Assembly: GCA_934277845.1 (NCBI GenBank)
Contig: CAKQVV010000011.1
Coordinates: 1 to 26,809, forward strand
Direction: 5' to 3'
Length of the DNA: 26,809 nt
Source: an uncultured Clostridia bacterium
Lineage (GTDB): Bacteria; Bacillota; Clostridia; Christensenellales; Pumilibacteraceae
The translations under genes were made by a program, and so were the position numbers. Position 1 is the first letter of the stretch. Every line of letters starts with the position of its first letter. The notes under the pieces were generated by a model that worked only from the letters and a program-made list of their open reading frames with translations, did not search any database and had not been told where the DNA came from. Positions 7,054 to 14,782 of this stretch are shown piece after piece.

Positions 7054-8340
7054 ATGATAACGATAGTGGGCGTAGGCATCGAGAAAGGCGACGTTACCGA
7101 AAAAGGCAAAAAGGCGATAAAAGCGGCGGCGAGAGTGCTGTCGCGTGTGCGCGTGCCGATGAAAACCGAAATAATCGGGAAGAATTTTGCGGGCGCGGAC
7201 TATGAGAGTCTTGACGAGTTTATCGCGCACGAAGTGATAAAAGCGGAAAAAGAGAGCGGCGACGCGGTTTACTGCGCGCTGGGCGACGGCTACACCGACA
7301 CGGCTGTGGCGGCGATAGTAAGGAAACGCCCCGATGCGGTGATTATCCCGGGCGTATCGGAATACCGCGGTCGGCAGCCGCACGGCGAAGTCGCGTTTAC
7401 GGCGGCTTGCGACGTGAAAAGCGTGCGATATTTCGACACGCGCGTGCCGCTAGTGGTGTACGGCATCGACGACGCGCTTATCGCGGGCGAAATCAAACTC
7501 GCGCTGACCGACGTGTACGGCGACGAGCAAAAGGCGGTTTTTTCGTCGGGCGACGAGCAGACCGAAATCGAACTGTACGAACTCGACCGTCAAAAGTCCT
7601 ACAAGGGCGCGGCGTTGTATATCGCGGGCGAAACGGACTTTATGAAAAAGTCGCGTTACGGCTTTACCGACCTCATGGCGGTGATGGCGCGGCTGACCGC
7701 ACCCGACGGCTGTCCGTGGGACAAGGCGCAGACTCACGAGAGCATACGCATCAATATGATAGAAGAGGCTTACGAAGCCGCCGACGCGATCGACGGCGGC
7801 GACGTGGACAACCTGCGCGAAGAGATCGGCGACGTTCTTCTTCAGGCGGTTTTTCATTGCGACATCGCCGAGCGCACCGGAGAGTTCACGTTCTCCGACG
7901 CGACGGACGAACTGGTTCGCAAACTCATCACGCGCCATACGCACATTTTCGGCGAAAACAAAGCGACAGATTCCGATTCCGCGCTGTCGTTCTGGGAAAA
8001 AGCCAAGGCAAAGGAAAAGAGTTACGACACGCTGTCCGAGCAACTCGACCGCCTGCCCGAGTCTTTCCCGGCGCTTCTTCGCGCGCAGAAAGCGTATAAA
8101 AAATCCGTCAAGGCAGGGCTTAACCTCGGGCTCGGCGAGATTACGGCGAAACTTACCGAAATGCTGAAATCGGGCGTAAACGGGGATAACGCGGGCGAAT
8201 TTTTGCTGTATGCGGACTTTTTGTCGACTGCCGCGGGCGCGGACGGCGAAGCGGAACTTAGTAAAAGCGCGGCGGAGTTTATTGCGGAAATGAAACGCCG
8301 CGACCAAAGCGGCGAACTTAAAAAGGACAAGAACAAGTGA
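7054..8340 (+). CDS. mazG: YabN-type protein: degenerate tetrapyrrole-methylase-like domain fused to MazG NTP pyrophosphohydrolase
   Basis: 428 residues, with GGAG eight bases before the ATG. Residues 1 to ~190 have the outline of a tetrapyrrole (corrin/porphyrin) methylase: an N-terminal VGVGIEKGDVT strand-loop and PGVSEYRGRQ near residue 103. The SAM-binding GDP motif is changed to LGDGYTD, so catalysis there is doubtful. From ~212 on is MazG: GCPWDKAQTHES at about 218, the metal-binding EExxE at E237/E238/E241, E257 and D260 in EEIGDVLLQ, then RHTHIFG and the C-terminal LPALLRAQKA-like helix. MazG hydrolyses (d)NTPs to NMP and pyrophosphate in the cytoplasm and clears aberrant nucleotides. 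The B. subtilis homologue YabN has the same fusion and is somewhat longer. The stop overlaps the dus start by four bases (GTGA), so the two are translationally coupled. Confidence 0.93.
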   Translation: MITIVGVGIEKGDVTEKGKKAIKAAARVLSRVRVPMKTEIIGKNFAGADYESLDEFIAHEVIKAEKESGDAVYCALGDGYTDTAVAAIVRKRPDAVIIPGVSEYRGRQPHGEVAFTAACDVKSVRYFDTRVPLVVYGIDDALIAGEIKLALTDVYGDEQKAVFSSGDEQTEIELYELDRQKSYKGAALYIAGETDFMKKSRYGFTDLMAVMARLTAPDGCPWDKAQTHESIRINMIEEAYEAADAIDGGDVDNLREEIGDVLLQAVFHCDIAERTGEFTFSDATDELVRKLITRHTHIFGENKATDSDSALSFWEKAKAKEKSYDTLSEQLDRLPESFPALLRAQKAYKKSVKAGLNLGLGEITAKLTEMLKSGVNGDNAGEFLLYADFLSTAAGADGEAELSKSAAEFIAEMKRRDQSGELKKDKNK

Positions 8341-9293
8341 GAGCGGTAAATTCGCCTTTTAAGATAGGCAGGGTGGAGATCAAAAACCGCCTTGTACTCG
8401 CGCCCATGGCGGGATACACCGATTATGCCATGCGCGAACTGTGCGCCGAGGCGGGAGCGGGACTGACCGTGACGGAAATGGTCAGCGCGAAAGGACTGGT
8501 GTACAGCCCCGGCAAGTGCCGCGAACTGCTTTTAACCGCGCCGCACGAAACGGTGAAATGCGTGCAACTTTTCGGGCACGAACCGGAGTTTTTCGAAAAG
8601 GCGATCGGCATGGACGAACTCGCTTTGTTCGATATTATCGATATAAATATGGGTTGTCCCGTGCCGAAAATCGTCCGCAACGGCGAGGGCAGCGCGCTGA
8701 TGAAAAACCCCGCGCTTGCCGAAAAAATCGTTTCCGCATGCGTGAAAGCGGCGGGCGGGCGACCGGTGACGGTGAAAACGCGGCTCGGATTCGACGAAGG
8801 CGAGTTTACGGCGGTCGAGTTTGTCAGGCGACTTGAAGGCGCGGGAGCGGCGGCGATCACGCTGCACGGCAGAACGCGCGCGCAGGGCTATGCCGGAATT
8901 GCCGATCGCGACAAGACAGAAAAAGTAAAGAACGCGCTGACGATTCCGCTTATCGGCAACGGCGACGTAAACGCCGCGACCGTGAATGATATGCTGAACC
9001 GCACCGACGCGGCGGCAATCGGCAGGGCGGCGGTAGGCAGCCCGTTTATTTTTGCCGAAATTTTAGGTAACAAACCGCGCGAATCCGTCCGCGACCTTGT
9101 TTTACGGCATATCGCGCTCAGTTGCGACGCTTACGGCGACCGCTATACGTTCGTCAATATCCGCAAGCACCTTGCGGCTTACCTCGGCGGCGTGCGCGGC
9201 GGCAAGGAGGTCCGGATAAAACTGTTTTCGGCGGGCAGCACCGACGAACTTATAAAACTGGTAAAACTATATTTTCCTTCGGACGAGCGGTAA
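8337..9293 (+). CDS. dus: tRNA-dihydrouridine synthase (DusB-like)
   Basis: 318 residues, the usual DusB length. The start is the GTG at 8337 overlapping the mazG stop; the next in-frame methionine would delete the first strand of the barrel. The FMN-dependent TIM-barrel signatures appear in order: APMAGYTDYAMRELC (FMN-binding start), QLFGHEP, DINMGCPVPKIVRNGEGSAL with the catalytic Cys at 107, VKTRLGF, ITLHGRTRAQGYAG, LIGNGDV and AIGRAAVGSPFIF (phosphate binding). The enzyme reduces uridine to dihydrouridine in the tRNA D-loop or nearby positions using NADPH. Which uridine is modified cannot be told from sequence. It is co-transcribed with mazG and followed by a terminator. Confidence 0.95.
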   Translation: MRAVNSPFKIGRVEIKNRLVLAPMAGYTDYAMRELCAEAGAGLTVTEMVSAKGLVYSPGKCRELLLTAPHETVKCVQLFGHEPEFFEKAIGMDELALFDIIDINMGCPVPKIVRNGEGSALMKNPALAEKIVSACVKAAGGRPVTVKTRLGFDEGEFTAVEFVRRLEGAGAAAITLHGRTRAQGYAGIADRDKTEKVKNALTIPLIGNGDVNAATVNDMLNRTDAAAIGRAAVGSPFIFAEILGNKPRESVRDLVLRHIALSCDAYGDRYTFVNIRKHLAAYLGGVRGGKEVRIKLFSAGSTDELIKLVKLYFPSDER

Positions 9294-9329
9294 ACGGAAG
9301 TTGCGCATACGAACGGAAAAAATCACGCG

Positions 9330-9367
9330 ATCGACGGAACGTGAAAAACGCGGCTCGTCGGTTTTTT
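9330..9367 (+). terminator. Terminator of the yabN-dus operon
   Basis: A seven-base-pair stem (ATCGACG with CGTCGGT, including a G-T pair), with a smaller inner hairpin (CGTG with CGCG), runs into TTTTTT at 9362-9367. It is weaker than the others in the window but well placed. Confidence 0.65.
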
Positions 9368-9425
9368 GTACAAAGTTGCGCTTGTAAAAGGGCAATTTTG
9401 TGAGATCGAAAATGCTCTCTCGGCA

Positions 9426-9480
9426 TTTACTTTTTCGCGGAAACGTTGTATAATAAGTTTAAGCCGCAAACTGATTTGCG
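9426..9480 (+). promoter_or_regulatory. Beta-galactosidase promoter with a palindromic operator candidate
   Basis: TTTACT (9426-9431), 17 bp, TATAAT (9449-9454). The predicted start is near 9461. Directly downstream is the perfect palindrome CGCAAA-CTGA-TTTGCG (9465-9480). The position suits a repressor site. The half-site CGCAAA is like that of LacI-family operators, but the centre is two bases longer than in the PurR box, so the repressor family is a guess. Confidence 0.7.
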
Positions 9481-9505
9481 AATATAAGGAAAAAGGAGAA
9501 AACAG

Positions 9506-12370
9506 ATGCTTAAAAAGTACTACGAGCAGTCGGCGGTAGTAGGCGTTCTCGACACGAGATGCTACTATATTCCGTTCGGAAACGCGATAGACGCGTTCGG
9601 TTGCAGAAAAAAGAGCGACCGATTCATAAGTCTTGACGGCAAGTGGACGATAGAGGAGTTTGACAGTCCTTTGTCCGTCCCCGACGACTTTTATAAATCT
9701 GCGCCCGCGGCGGAAATCGAAGTCCCCTCGTGCGTTCAGTACTACGGATACGATCATTTCCAGTATACGAACGTGAATTATCCGTTCCCTTACGATCCGC
9801 CGTACGTCCCGAATATCAATCCGACCTACCACTATCAGCGTTTTGTCGGGATCGCCAAGAAGAAAGGCGAGCGTTACTACCTTAACTTCGAGGGCGTGGA
9901 CTCGTGCTTCTATCTCTATATAAACGACGAGTTTGTCGGATTCTCGCAAGTGGCGCATCGTCAGTCCGAGTTCGACGCGACCGATTTTATCAAGAACGGC
10001 GAGAACAAGATCGACGTGCTTGTGCTGAAATGGTGCATGGGTTCGTACCTAGAAGATCAGGACAAACTGCGCTTTACGGGCATTTTCCGCGATGTCTATA
10101 TCCTCGCTCGTCCCGAAGGTCACGTCGTCGACTACAAGATCGCGACCGCGCTCGACGGTACGGTTTCGTTCGCGCTGCTCGACGGTACGAGTGCGACGCT
10201 TACGTTCCGGGGCGAGAAAAAGACGGTAAACAAGGGCGAAACCGTTTCGTTCAAGGCGGAAAACCCGCATCTATGGAGCGCGGAAGATCCGTTCCTTTAC
10301 GACTTGCTTATCGAGAACAACGGCGAGTTTATCGGCGAAAAAGTGGGTATCCGCACGACCGAAGTCAAGAACGGCGTGTACCTTTTTAACGACAAGCCCA
10401 TAAAACTCATGGGTGTGAACCGTCACGACTTCAACCCGAGAACGGGCGCGACTGTGACGATCGAAAATATCATCGAGGACTTCACGCTGATGAAAAAACT
10501 CAACGTGAACGCGATCCGTACTTCGCATTATCCGAACTGCCCCGAGTTTTATAAACTTGCCGACGAGTACGGATTCTACGTTCTGGACGAGAGCGACCTC
10601 GAGTCGCACGGCGTTGTTTCGCGTTTCACCGGTTTCGAGAACGCCAACTACGACGAGATTGCCGACGATCCGCAATTTTGTCAGGCGATTATCGACCGTC
10701 AGAAATGCAACGTGAGCAGGGACAAGAACCGCCCGAGCGTGTTCGCCTGGTCGATGGGTAACGAATGCTCGTACGGCGACAACTTTGCCGTCGCGCTCCG
10801 CTGGATCAAAGCCAACGACGATCGCCCCGTGCATTACGAAGGTTTGCGCGGATTAGACAGAAAAAAACACGGCGAAAACTATTATTATTCCGAACCCGTC
10901 GATATGGTAAGCACCATGTATCCCAAGCCCGACTGGCTCACCCACGGCTATCTCGACGATCCGAAAGAGTGCCGTCCGCTCGTGCTTTGCGAGTACTGCC
11001 ACTCTATGGGCAACGGCCCCGGCGACTTCAAGGAATACTGGGACATTATCCGTACTTCCGATCGCTTTATGGGCGGATTCGTGTGGGAATGGGCGGACCA
11101 CGGCGTGCTTTACGACGGCGTGGGACAGCGTTACGGCGGCGACTTCGGCGAAACGCTCCACGACGGCAACTTCTGTATGGACGGCATAATTACCGCCGAT
11201 CGCAAGATCACACAAAAGTCGATGGAGATGAAAAAAGCCTACGAACCCGTCGAATTTACGTTTAACAAAGGCGAACTGACCGTCCGCTCGCGCAACTTCT
11301 TTGCGCCTGTCGAAGGTACGCTCGCCGTCACCCGCAAGGACATGGGAAAGGTGCTGACTACCGAAAAGCACGCGCTTGTTCTCGCGCCCGGGGAAGAGGC
11401 GACCTATTCCGTCGATCCGGCGCACGTCGTTATCGCGTCGCTTACGCTGGATAAACCCGCGGGACTTCTCGAAAAAGGTCACGAGATTGCCCGCGCCGGC
11501 TTTACGGACGAAAGCGTACACGACTACACCGACAAACACCATAAATCGGTGGAAATCACCGAAACGGACAGACACGTACTCGTCGCTACGCCCGCGGCAA
11601 GTTACGTTCTCGACAAAGCGAACGCCGCGATCGTGTCGATCAAGGGCAAGAACGGCGAAATTCTCGAAAGTCCGCTTGCGCTTAACCTGTGGCGCGCGCC
11701 CACCGACAACGACCGCAACGTGAGAAGGGATTGGGCAAATTGCCGCTACTACGAGGTTTTCTCCGAGGTGAGAGAAGTGGTCGTCGCGAACAACGCAGTG
11801 CGCTTTACCGGCAAGTTCGCGCCCGTAAAACTCGAACCGGTAGCGACCTATTCGCTCGTTTACGAATTCTTCGACGAAGGCGTTTCGGCGTCGATCGAAT
11901 ACGAGTTCGCGCCCTGGACGACATTCCCGCCGCGAGTGGGATTTGCCACCGAACTTGACAAAAAGTTCAAAAAAGTTCGCTATTACGGTTACGGCTCGAA
12001 CGAATCGTATATCGACCGCAGAATTTCCTGCGTAAAGGACGTGTACGAGGATACCGTGGACAATATGTTCGTCCGCTATGTCAAGCCGCAGGAAACCGGC
12101 AGCCATTACGGTACGGAATTTATGGAGATCACCGACGGCAAGACTACGATAAGAGCGGAAGGGAACTTCTCGTTCTCCGCGATTCCCTACTCGGCGGCTA
12201 CGCTTACGCACACAGCGCACGACTGGGAACTCCCGAAAGCGGAGTTTACGCACTTGTCGCTCGACTACTTTATGTCCGGCATCGGCTCGAATTCATGCGG
12301 TCCGTGGCTCGACGAAAAGTGGCAGGCACCCAAGAAAGGCAAGGGCATTATCGCTTTGTTGGTTAAATAA
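9506..12370 (+). CDS. lacZ: Beta-galactosidase, glycoside hydrolase family 2 (LacZ type)
   Basis: 954 residues, against 1023 in E. coli, with AAGGAG ahead of the ATG. The order is a sugar-binding jelly roll (about residues 40-215), an Ig-like domain (to ~290), a TIM barrel from NDKPIKLMGVNRHDF onward, and a C-terminal small-chain-like beta domain carrying LNLWRAPTDNDRN. The acid/base is E420 in WSMGNEC and the nucleophile is E496 in LVLCEYCHSMGNGPGD, matching E461 and E537 of E. coli LacZ. It hydrolyses terminal beta-D-galactosides. There is no signal peptide, so the protein is cytoplasmic and its substrate must be imported. No lactose permease, PTS or galactokinase gene is adjacent. The gene is monocistronic, with its own promoter, a likely operator and a terminator. 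Lactose is the default substrate, but plant or host galactosides are possible. Confidence 0.94.
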   Translation: MLKKYYEQSAVVGVLDTRCYYIPFGNAIDAFGCRKKSDRFISLDGKWTIEEFDSPLSVPDDFYKSAPAAEIEVPSCVQYYGYDHFQYTNVNYPFPYDPPYVPNINPTYHYQRFVGIAKKKGERYYLNFEGVDSCFYLYINDEFVGFSQVAHRQSEFDATDFIKNGENKIDVLVLKWCMGSYLEDQDKLRFTGIFRDVYILARPEGHVVDYKIATALDGTVSFALLDGTSATLTFRGEKKTVNKGETVSFKAENPHLWSAEDPFLYDLLIENNGEFIGEKVGIRTTEVKNGVYLFNDKPIKLMGVNRHDFNPRTGATVTIENIIEDFTLMKKLNVNAIRTSHYPNCPEFYKLADEYGFYVLDESDLESHGVVSRFTGFENANYDEIADDPQFCQAIIDRQKCNVSRDKNRPSVFAWSMGNECSYGDNFAVALRWIKANDDRPVHYEGLRGLDRKKHGENYYYSEPVDMVSTMYPKPDWLTHGYLDDPKECRPLVLCEYCHSMGNGPGDFKEYWDIIRTSDRFMGGFVWEWADHGVLYDGVGQRYGGDFGETLHDGNFCMDGIITADRKITQKSMEMKKAYEPVEFTFNKGELTVRSRNFFAPVEGTLAVTRKDMGKVLTTEKHALVLAPGEEATYSVDPAHVVIASLTLDKPAGLLEKGHEIARAGFTDESVHDYTDKHHKSVEITETDRHVLVATPAASYVLDKANAAIVSIKGKNGEILESPLALNLWRAPTDNDRNVRRDWANCRYYEVFSEVREVVVANNAVRFTGKFAPVKLEPVATYSLVYEFFDEGVSASIEYEFAPWTTFPPRVGFATELDKKFKKVRYYGYGSNESYIDRRISCVKDVYEDTVDNMFVRYVKPQETGSHYGTEFMEITDGKTTIRAEGNFSFSAIPYSAATLTHTAHDWELPKAEFTHLSLDYFMSGIGSNSCGPWLDEKWQAPKKGKGIIALLVK

Positions 12371-12404
12371 AGTCCGCGGCGTTACGTCCGCAATATAATC
12401 ACGA

Positions 12405-12440
12405 AACCGCTCCGGAATTTTCCGCGGCGGTTTTTTGTAA
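12405..12440 (+). terminator. Terminator of the beta-galactosidase gene
   Basis: AACCGCTCCGGA pairs with TCCGCGGCGGTT, with one G-T pair and one mismatch, a short AT loop and a six-T tail. It lies 34 bp after the stop codon. Confidence 0.85.
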
Positions 12441-12459
12441 AAATTTTTTACGAAAAGTC

Positions 12460-12488
12460 TTGACAAACGAAAAGAGAAGTACTATAAT
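12460..12488 (+). promoter_or_regulatory. Consensus sigma-A promoter of htpG
   Basis: TTGACA (12460-12465), 17 bp, TATAAT (12483-12488): a perfect consensus. It points to vegetative sigma with repression rather than an alternative heat-shock sigma factor. Confidence 0.92.
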
Positions 12489-12491
12489 AAT

Positions 12492-12518
12492 TTAGCAATC
12501 AGGATAAAAGACTGCTAA
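12492..12518 (+). promoter_or_regulatory. CIRCE-like operator (HrcA binding site) at htpG
   Basis: TTAGCAATC (12492-12500), nine bases, then GACTGCTAA (12510-12518). The CIRCE consensus is TTAGCACTC-N9-GAGTGCTAA; each half differs at one base, and the spacing is exact. It begins three bases after the -10 box, over the transcription start, which is the normal repressor position. In the leader that follows, AAACGCGGC (12524-12532) can pair with GCTGCGTTT (12549-12557), ending just before the GGGAGG ribosome binding site. hrcA, groESL and dnaK are not in the window. Confidence 0.85.
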
Positions 12519-12572
12519 TAATCAAACGCGGCGATTGCCAAAACAAATGCTGCGTTTACGGGAGGCAAAATC

Positions 12573-14459
12573 ATGAAACAATTTAAAACCGAATCGAAAA
12601 GAATACTCGATCTTATGATCAATTCGATTTATACCAACAAGGAAATATTCCTGCGCGAACTTATATCGAACGCAAGCGACGCGATAGACAAACTTCATTA
12701 CATCTCGCTTACCGACGACAAAGTGGACGGTAACTTCAGGATCGAAGTCGTTGCCGACAAGGACGCGCGCACGCTGACGATAAGCGATAACGGCATCGGA
12801 ATGACGAAAGACGAACTCGAGAAGAATCTGGGCACGATCGCCGAGTCCGGCACGCTTGCGTTCAAGAAGGAAAACGACGATAAAGCCGACCTTATCGGTC
12901 AGTTCGGCGTCGGGTTTTATTCGGCGTTTATGGTCGCGAAGAAGATAGAAGTGACTTCGCTTGCTTACGGGCAGGAACAGGCTTATCGCTGGACGAGCGA
13001 GGGTGCGGAAGGATATACGATCGAAACCGCCGAAAAGGATCACTGCGGTACCGAAATCAAACTCTATATGCGCGACAAGGACGAGGACTGCGATTACGGC
13101 GAGTTCTTGCAGGAATACACGCTGCGCAACCTTATTAAGAAATATTCGGATTATATCCGTTATCCGATAATGATTATGGCGACCAAGTCGCGCGTCAAGG
13201 AAAACCCCGACAAAAAGGACGGCGACAAGGACGAGTACGAAACTTATACCGAACTCGAAACCGTCAACAGCATGGTGCCCTTGTGGAAACAGAAGAAAAC
13301 CGAAATCACGGCGGAGCAGTACAACGACTTTTACAAGACGAAATTCCACGACTTCACCGATCCGATGAAAGTGTTTCACTTTTCGATAGAAGGCAACGTG
13401 AACTACACGGCAATGCTGTTTGTACCCATGAATACGCCCTACGACTACTACCAGAAGGATTACAAAAAAGGCTTGCAGTTGTACTCGAACGGCGTGCTTA
13501 TCATGGACAAGTGCGAGGAACTTCTTCCCGATTACCTCGGCTTTATCAAGGGCGTGGTGGACAGCAGCGATCTGTCGCTGAACATTTCGCGCGAAATGCT
13601 CCAGCACGACCGCCAGCTTCGCGCGATCGCAAACGGGCTTGAGAAAAAGATCGTGGGCGAACTCAAAAAGTTCATGGAGTCCGACCGCGAAACTTACGAC
13701 AAATTCTTCTCCGAGTTCGGCGTGAGCATGAAGTTCGGCGTTTACAACAACTTCGGAATCAAGAAAGAGGAGTTAAAAGACCTGATCGAGTTCCATTCGT
13801 CGACCGAGAACAAACTCGCGACGCTGAAAGAATACGTCGGCAGAATGAAAGAAGATCAGAAGTATATTTACTACGCTTGCGGCGACAGTGTGGACAAGAT
13901 CGACAAACTGCCGCAGACAGAACTGCTGAAAGATAAGGGTTACGAGATCCTTTACATGCCCGATCATGTTGACGAATTCGTCGTGAAAACTCTCGTAAAT
14001 TACGACGAAAAAGAATTCCGTTCGGTCGGCGCGAAAGATTTGGGGCTCGAATCCGACGCCGAAAAAGAGGAGATAAAATCCACGTCCGAAGAGAATAAAG
14101 AACTCACCGATTTCATCAAAGAAGCGTTGGACGGCGAAGTCAAAGATGTGAGGTTGTCGCGCCGCATGAAAAACAACGCGGTGTGCCTGACCGCCGACGG
14201 AGAAGTTTCGCTCGAAATGGAAAAAGTGTTCAAGAATATGAAGAACTCTTCGCCCGTGCCGGTAGTCGCCGAAAAGGTGCTGGAAATCAATCCCGATCAC
14301 AAGATCTTCGCGAAACTGCAAAATCTCTATGAAACCGACAAGGACGCGCTTAAACTCTATGCGAAACTGCTTTATGCCGAGGCGCTTATCGGCGAAGGAA
14401 TGGAAATCGGCAAACCCGACGAGTTCGTTGCGGCGCTGACGGAAGTGCTGAGTAAATAA
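12573..14459 (+). CDS. htpG: Molecular chaperone HtpG (bacterial Hsp90)
   Basis: 628 residues, the normal bacterial length, preceded by GGGAGG. The N-terminal GHKL ATPase domain is complete: FLRELISNASDAIDKL (catalytic Glu 29 and Asn 33 by alignment), DNGIGM, GTIAESGT and LIGQFGVGFYSAFMVA. The middle domain includes the arginine-bearing SLNISREMLQ segment. The C-terminal dimerisation domain ends at EVLSK, without the MEEVD tail of eukaryotic cytosolic Hsp90. It is an ATP-driven cytoplasmic homodimer that remodels client proteins, often with DnaK. The gene stands alone behind a consensus promoter and a CIRCE-like operator, so heat induction by release of HrcA is likely. In B. subtilis htpG is not in the HrcA regulon, which makes the control here the notable point. 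Confidence 0.97.
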   Translation: MKQFKTESKRILDLMINSIYTNKEIFLRELISNASDAIDKLHYISLTDDKVDGNFRIEVVADKDARTLTISDNGIGMTKDELEKNLGTIAESGTLAFKKENDDKADLIGQFGVGFYSAFMVAKKIEVTSLAYGQEQAYRWTSEGAEGYTIETAEKDHCGTEIKLYMRDKDEDCDYGEFLQEYTLRNLIKKYSDYIRYPIMIMATKSRVKENPDKKDGDKDEYETYTELETVNSMVPLWKQKKTEITAEQYNDFYKTKFHDFTDPMKVFHFSIEGNVNYTAMLFVPMNTPYDYYQKDYKKGLQLYSNGVLIMDKCEELLPDYLGFIKGVVDSSDLSLNISREMLQHDRQLRAIANGLEKKIVGELKKFMESDRETYDKFFSEFGVSMKFGVYNNFGIKKEELKDLIEFHSSTENKLATLKEYVGRMKEDQKYIYYACGDSVDKIDKLPQTELLKDKGYEILYMPDHVDEFVVKTLVNYDEKEFRSVGAKDLGLESDAEKEEIKSTSEENKELTDFIKEALDGEVKDVRLSRRMKNNAVCLTADGEVSLEMEKVFKNMKNSSPVPVVAEKVLEINPDHKIFAKLQNLYETDKDALKLYAKLLYAEALIGEGMEIGKPDEFVAALTEVLSK

Positions 14460-14490
14460 GGGCGGTAATTCGCCCCAGTAACCCGAGTTT

Positions 14491-14600
14491 AAGATAAGGT
14501 TATTAAATTTTAACGAGAAGTTTTCTTCTATCCCGTCAGTCTGAGCGAACGAAGTGAGCATGAGGATCCCCGACAATAAGAACGAACTTAACCTTATCTT
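14491..14600. repeat. Palindromic element with 12-bp inverted ends, related to the repeats at 2904-3311
   Basis: AAGATAAGGTTA (14491-14502) is repeated inverted at 14589-14600. Between them is GTCAGTCTGAGC, GAACGAAGTGAGC and GAGGATCCCCGAC, a variant of the GTCATTCTGAGC...GAATCTCC small-repeat family also represented at 2904-3311. The element lies between the htpG stop codon and its terminator, so it would be transcribed. A small GGGCG/CGCCC hairpin directly follows the stop codon (14460-14475). Confidence 0.65.
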
Positions 14601-14604
14601 TATA

Positions 14605-14653
14605 ACAACGGAAAACCCGAACGGCTGTGTTTGCCGTTCGGGTTTTCCGTTGT
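14605..14653. terminator. Bidirectional terminator between htpG and degV
   Basis: A perfect 21-bp stem (14605-14625 with 14633-14653) has a seven-base loop. The inner part, CCCGAACGGC paired with GCCGTTCGGG, is followed by TTTTCC on either strand, so it can stop transcripts from both convergent genes. Between it and the degV stop codon (14654-14782) I see no further feature. Confidence 0.8.
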
Positions 14654-14782
14654 ATGAGGAGAGGGAATAAAAGCAGATTGATTGTGGCGAGTGCAGGGGG
14701 ATTTCGACTGTTTGCCTGTGATAAAGGCGCAAGCGATTCCGGACATGCGGCTTGTTCGCGCCGCGCCGCTTGCGGTCGGGTT

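Noticed and set aside
10853..12253. A 466-codon minus-strand frame antisense to lacZ
   Set aside because: It is a shadow of the GC-rich beta-galactosidase codons. It has no start signals, and its composition is dominated by Arg, Val, His and Phe.
12522..13607. A 361-codon minus-strand frame antisense to htpG (similar long frames lie antisense to addB and addA)
   Set aside because: These frames mirror conserved coding sequence on the plus strand and lack promoters and ribosome binding sites.
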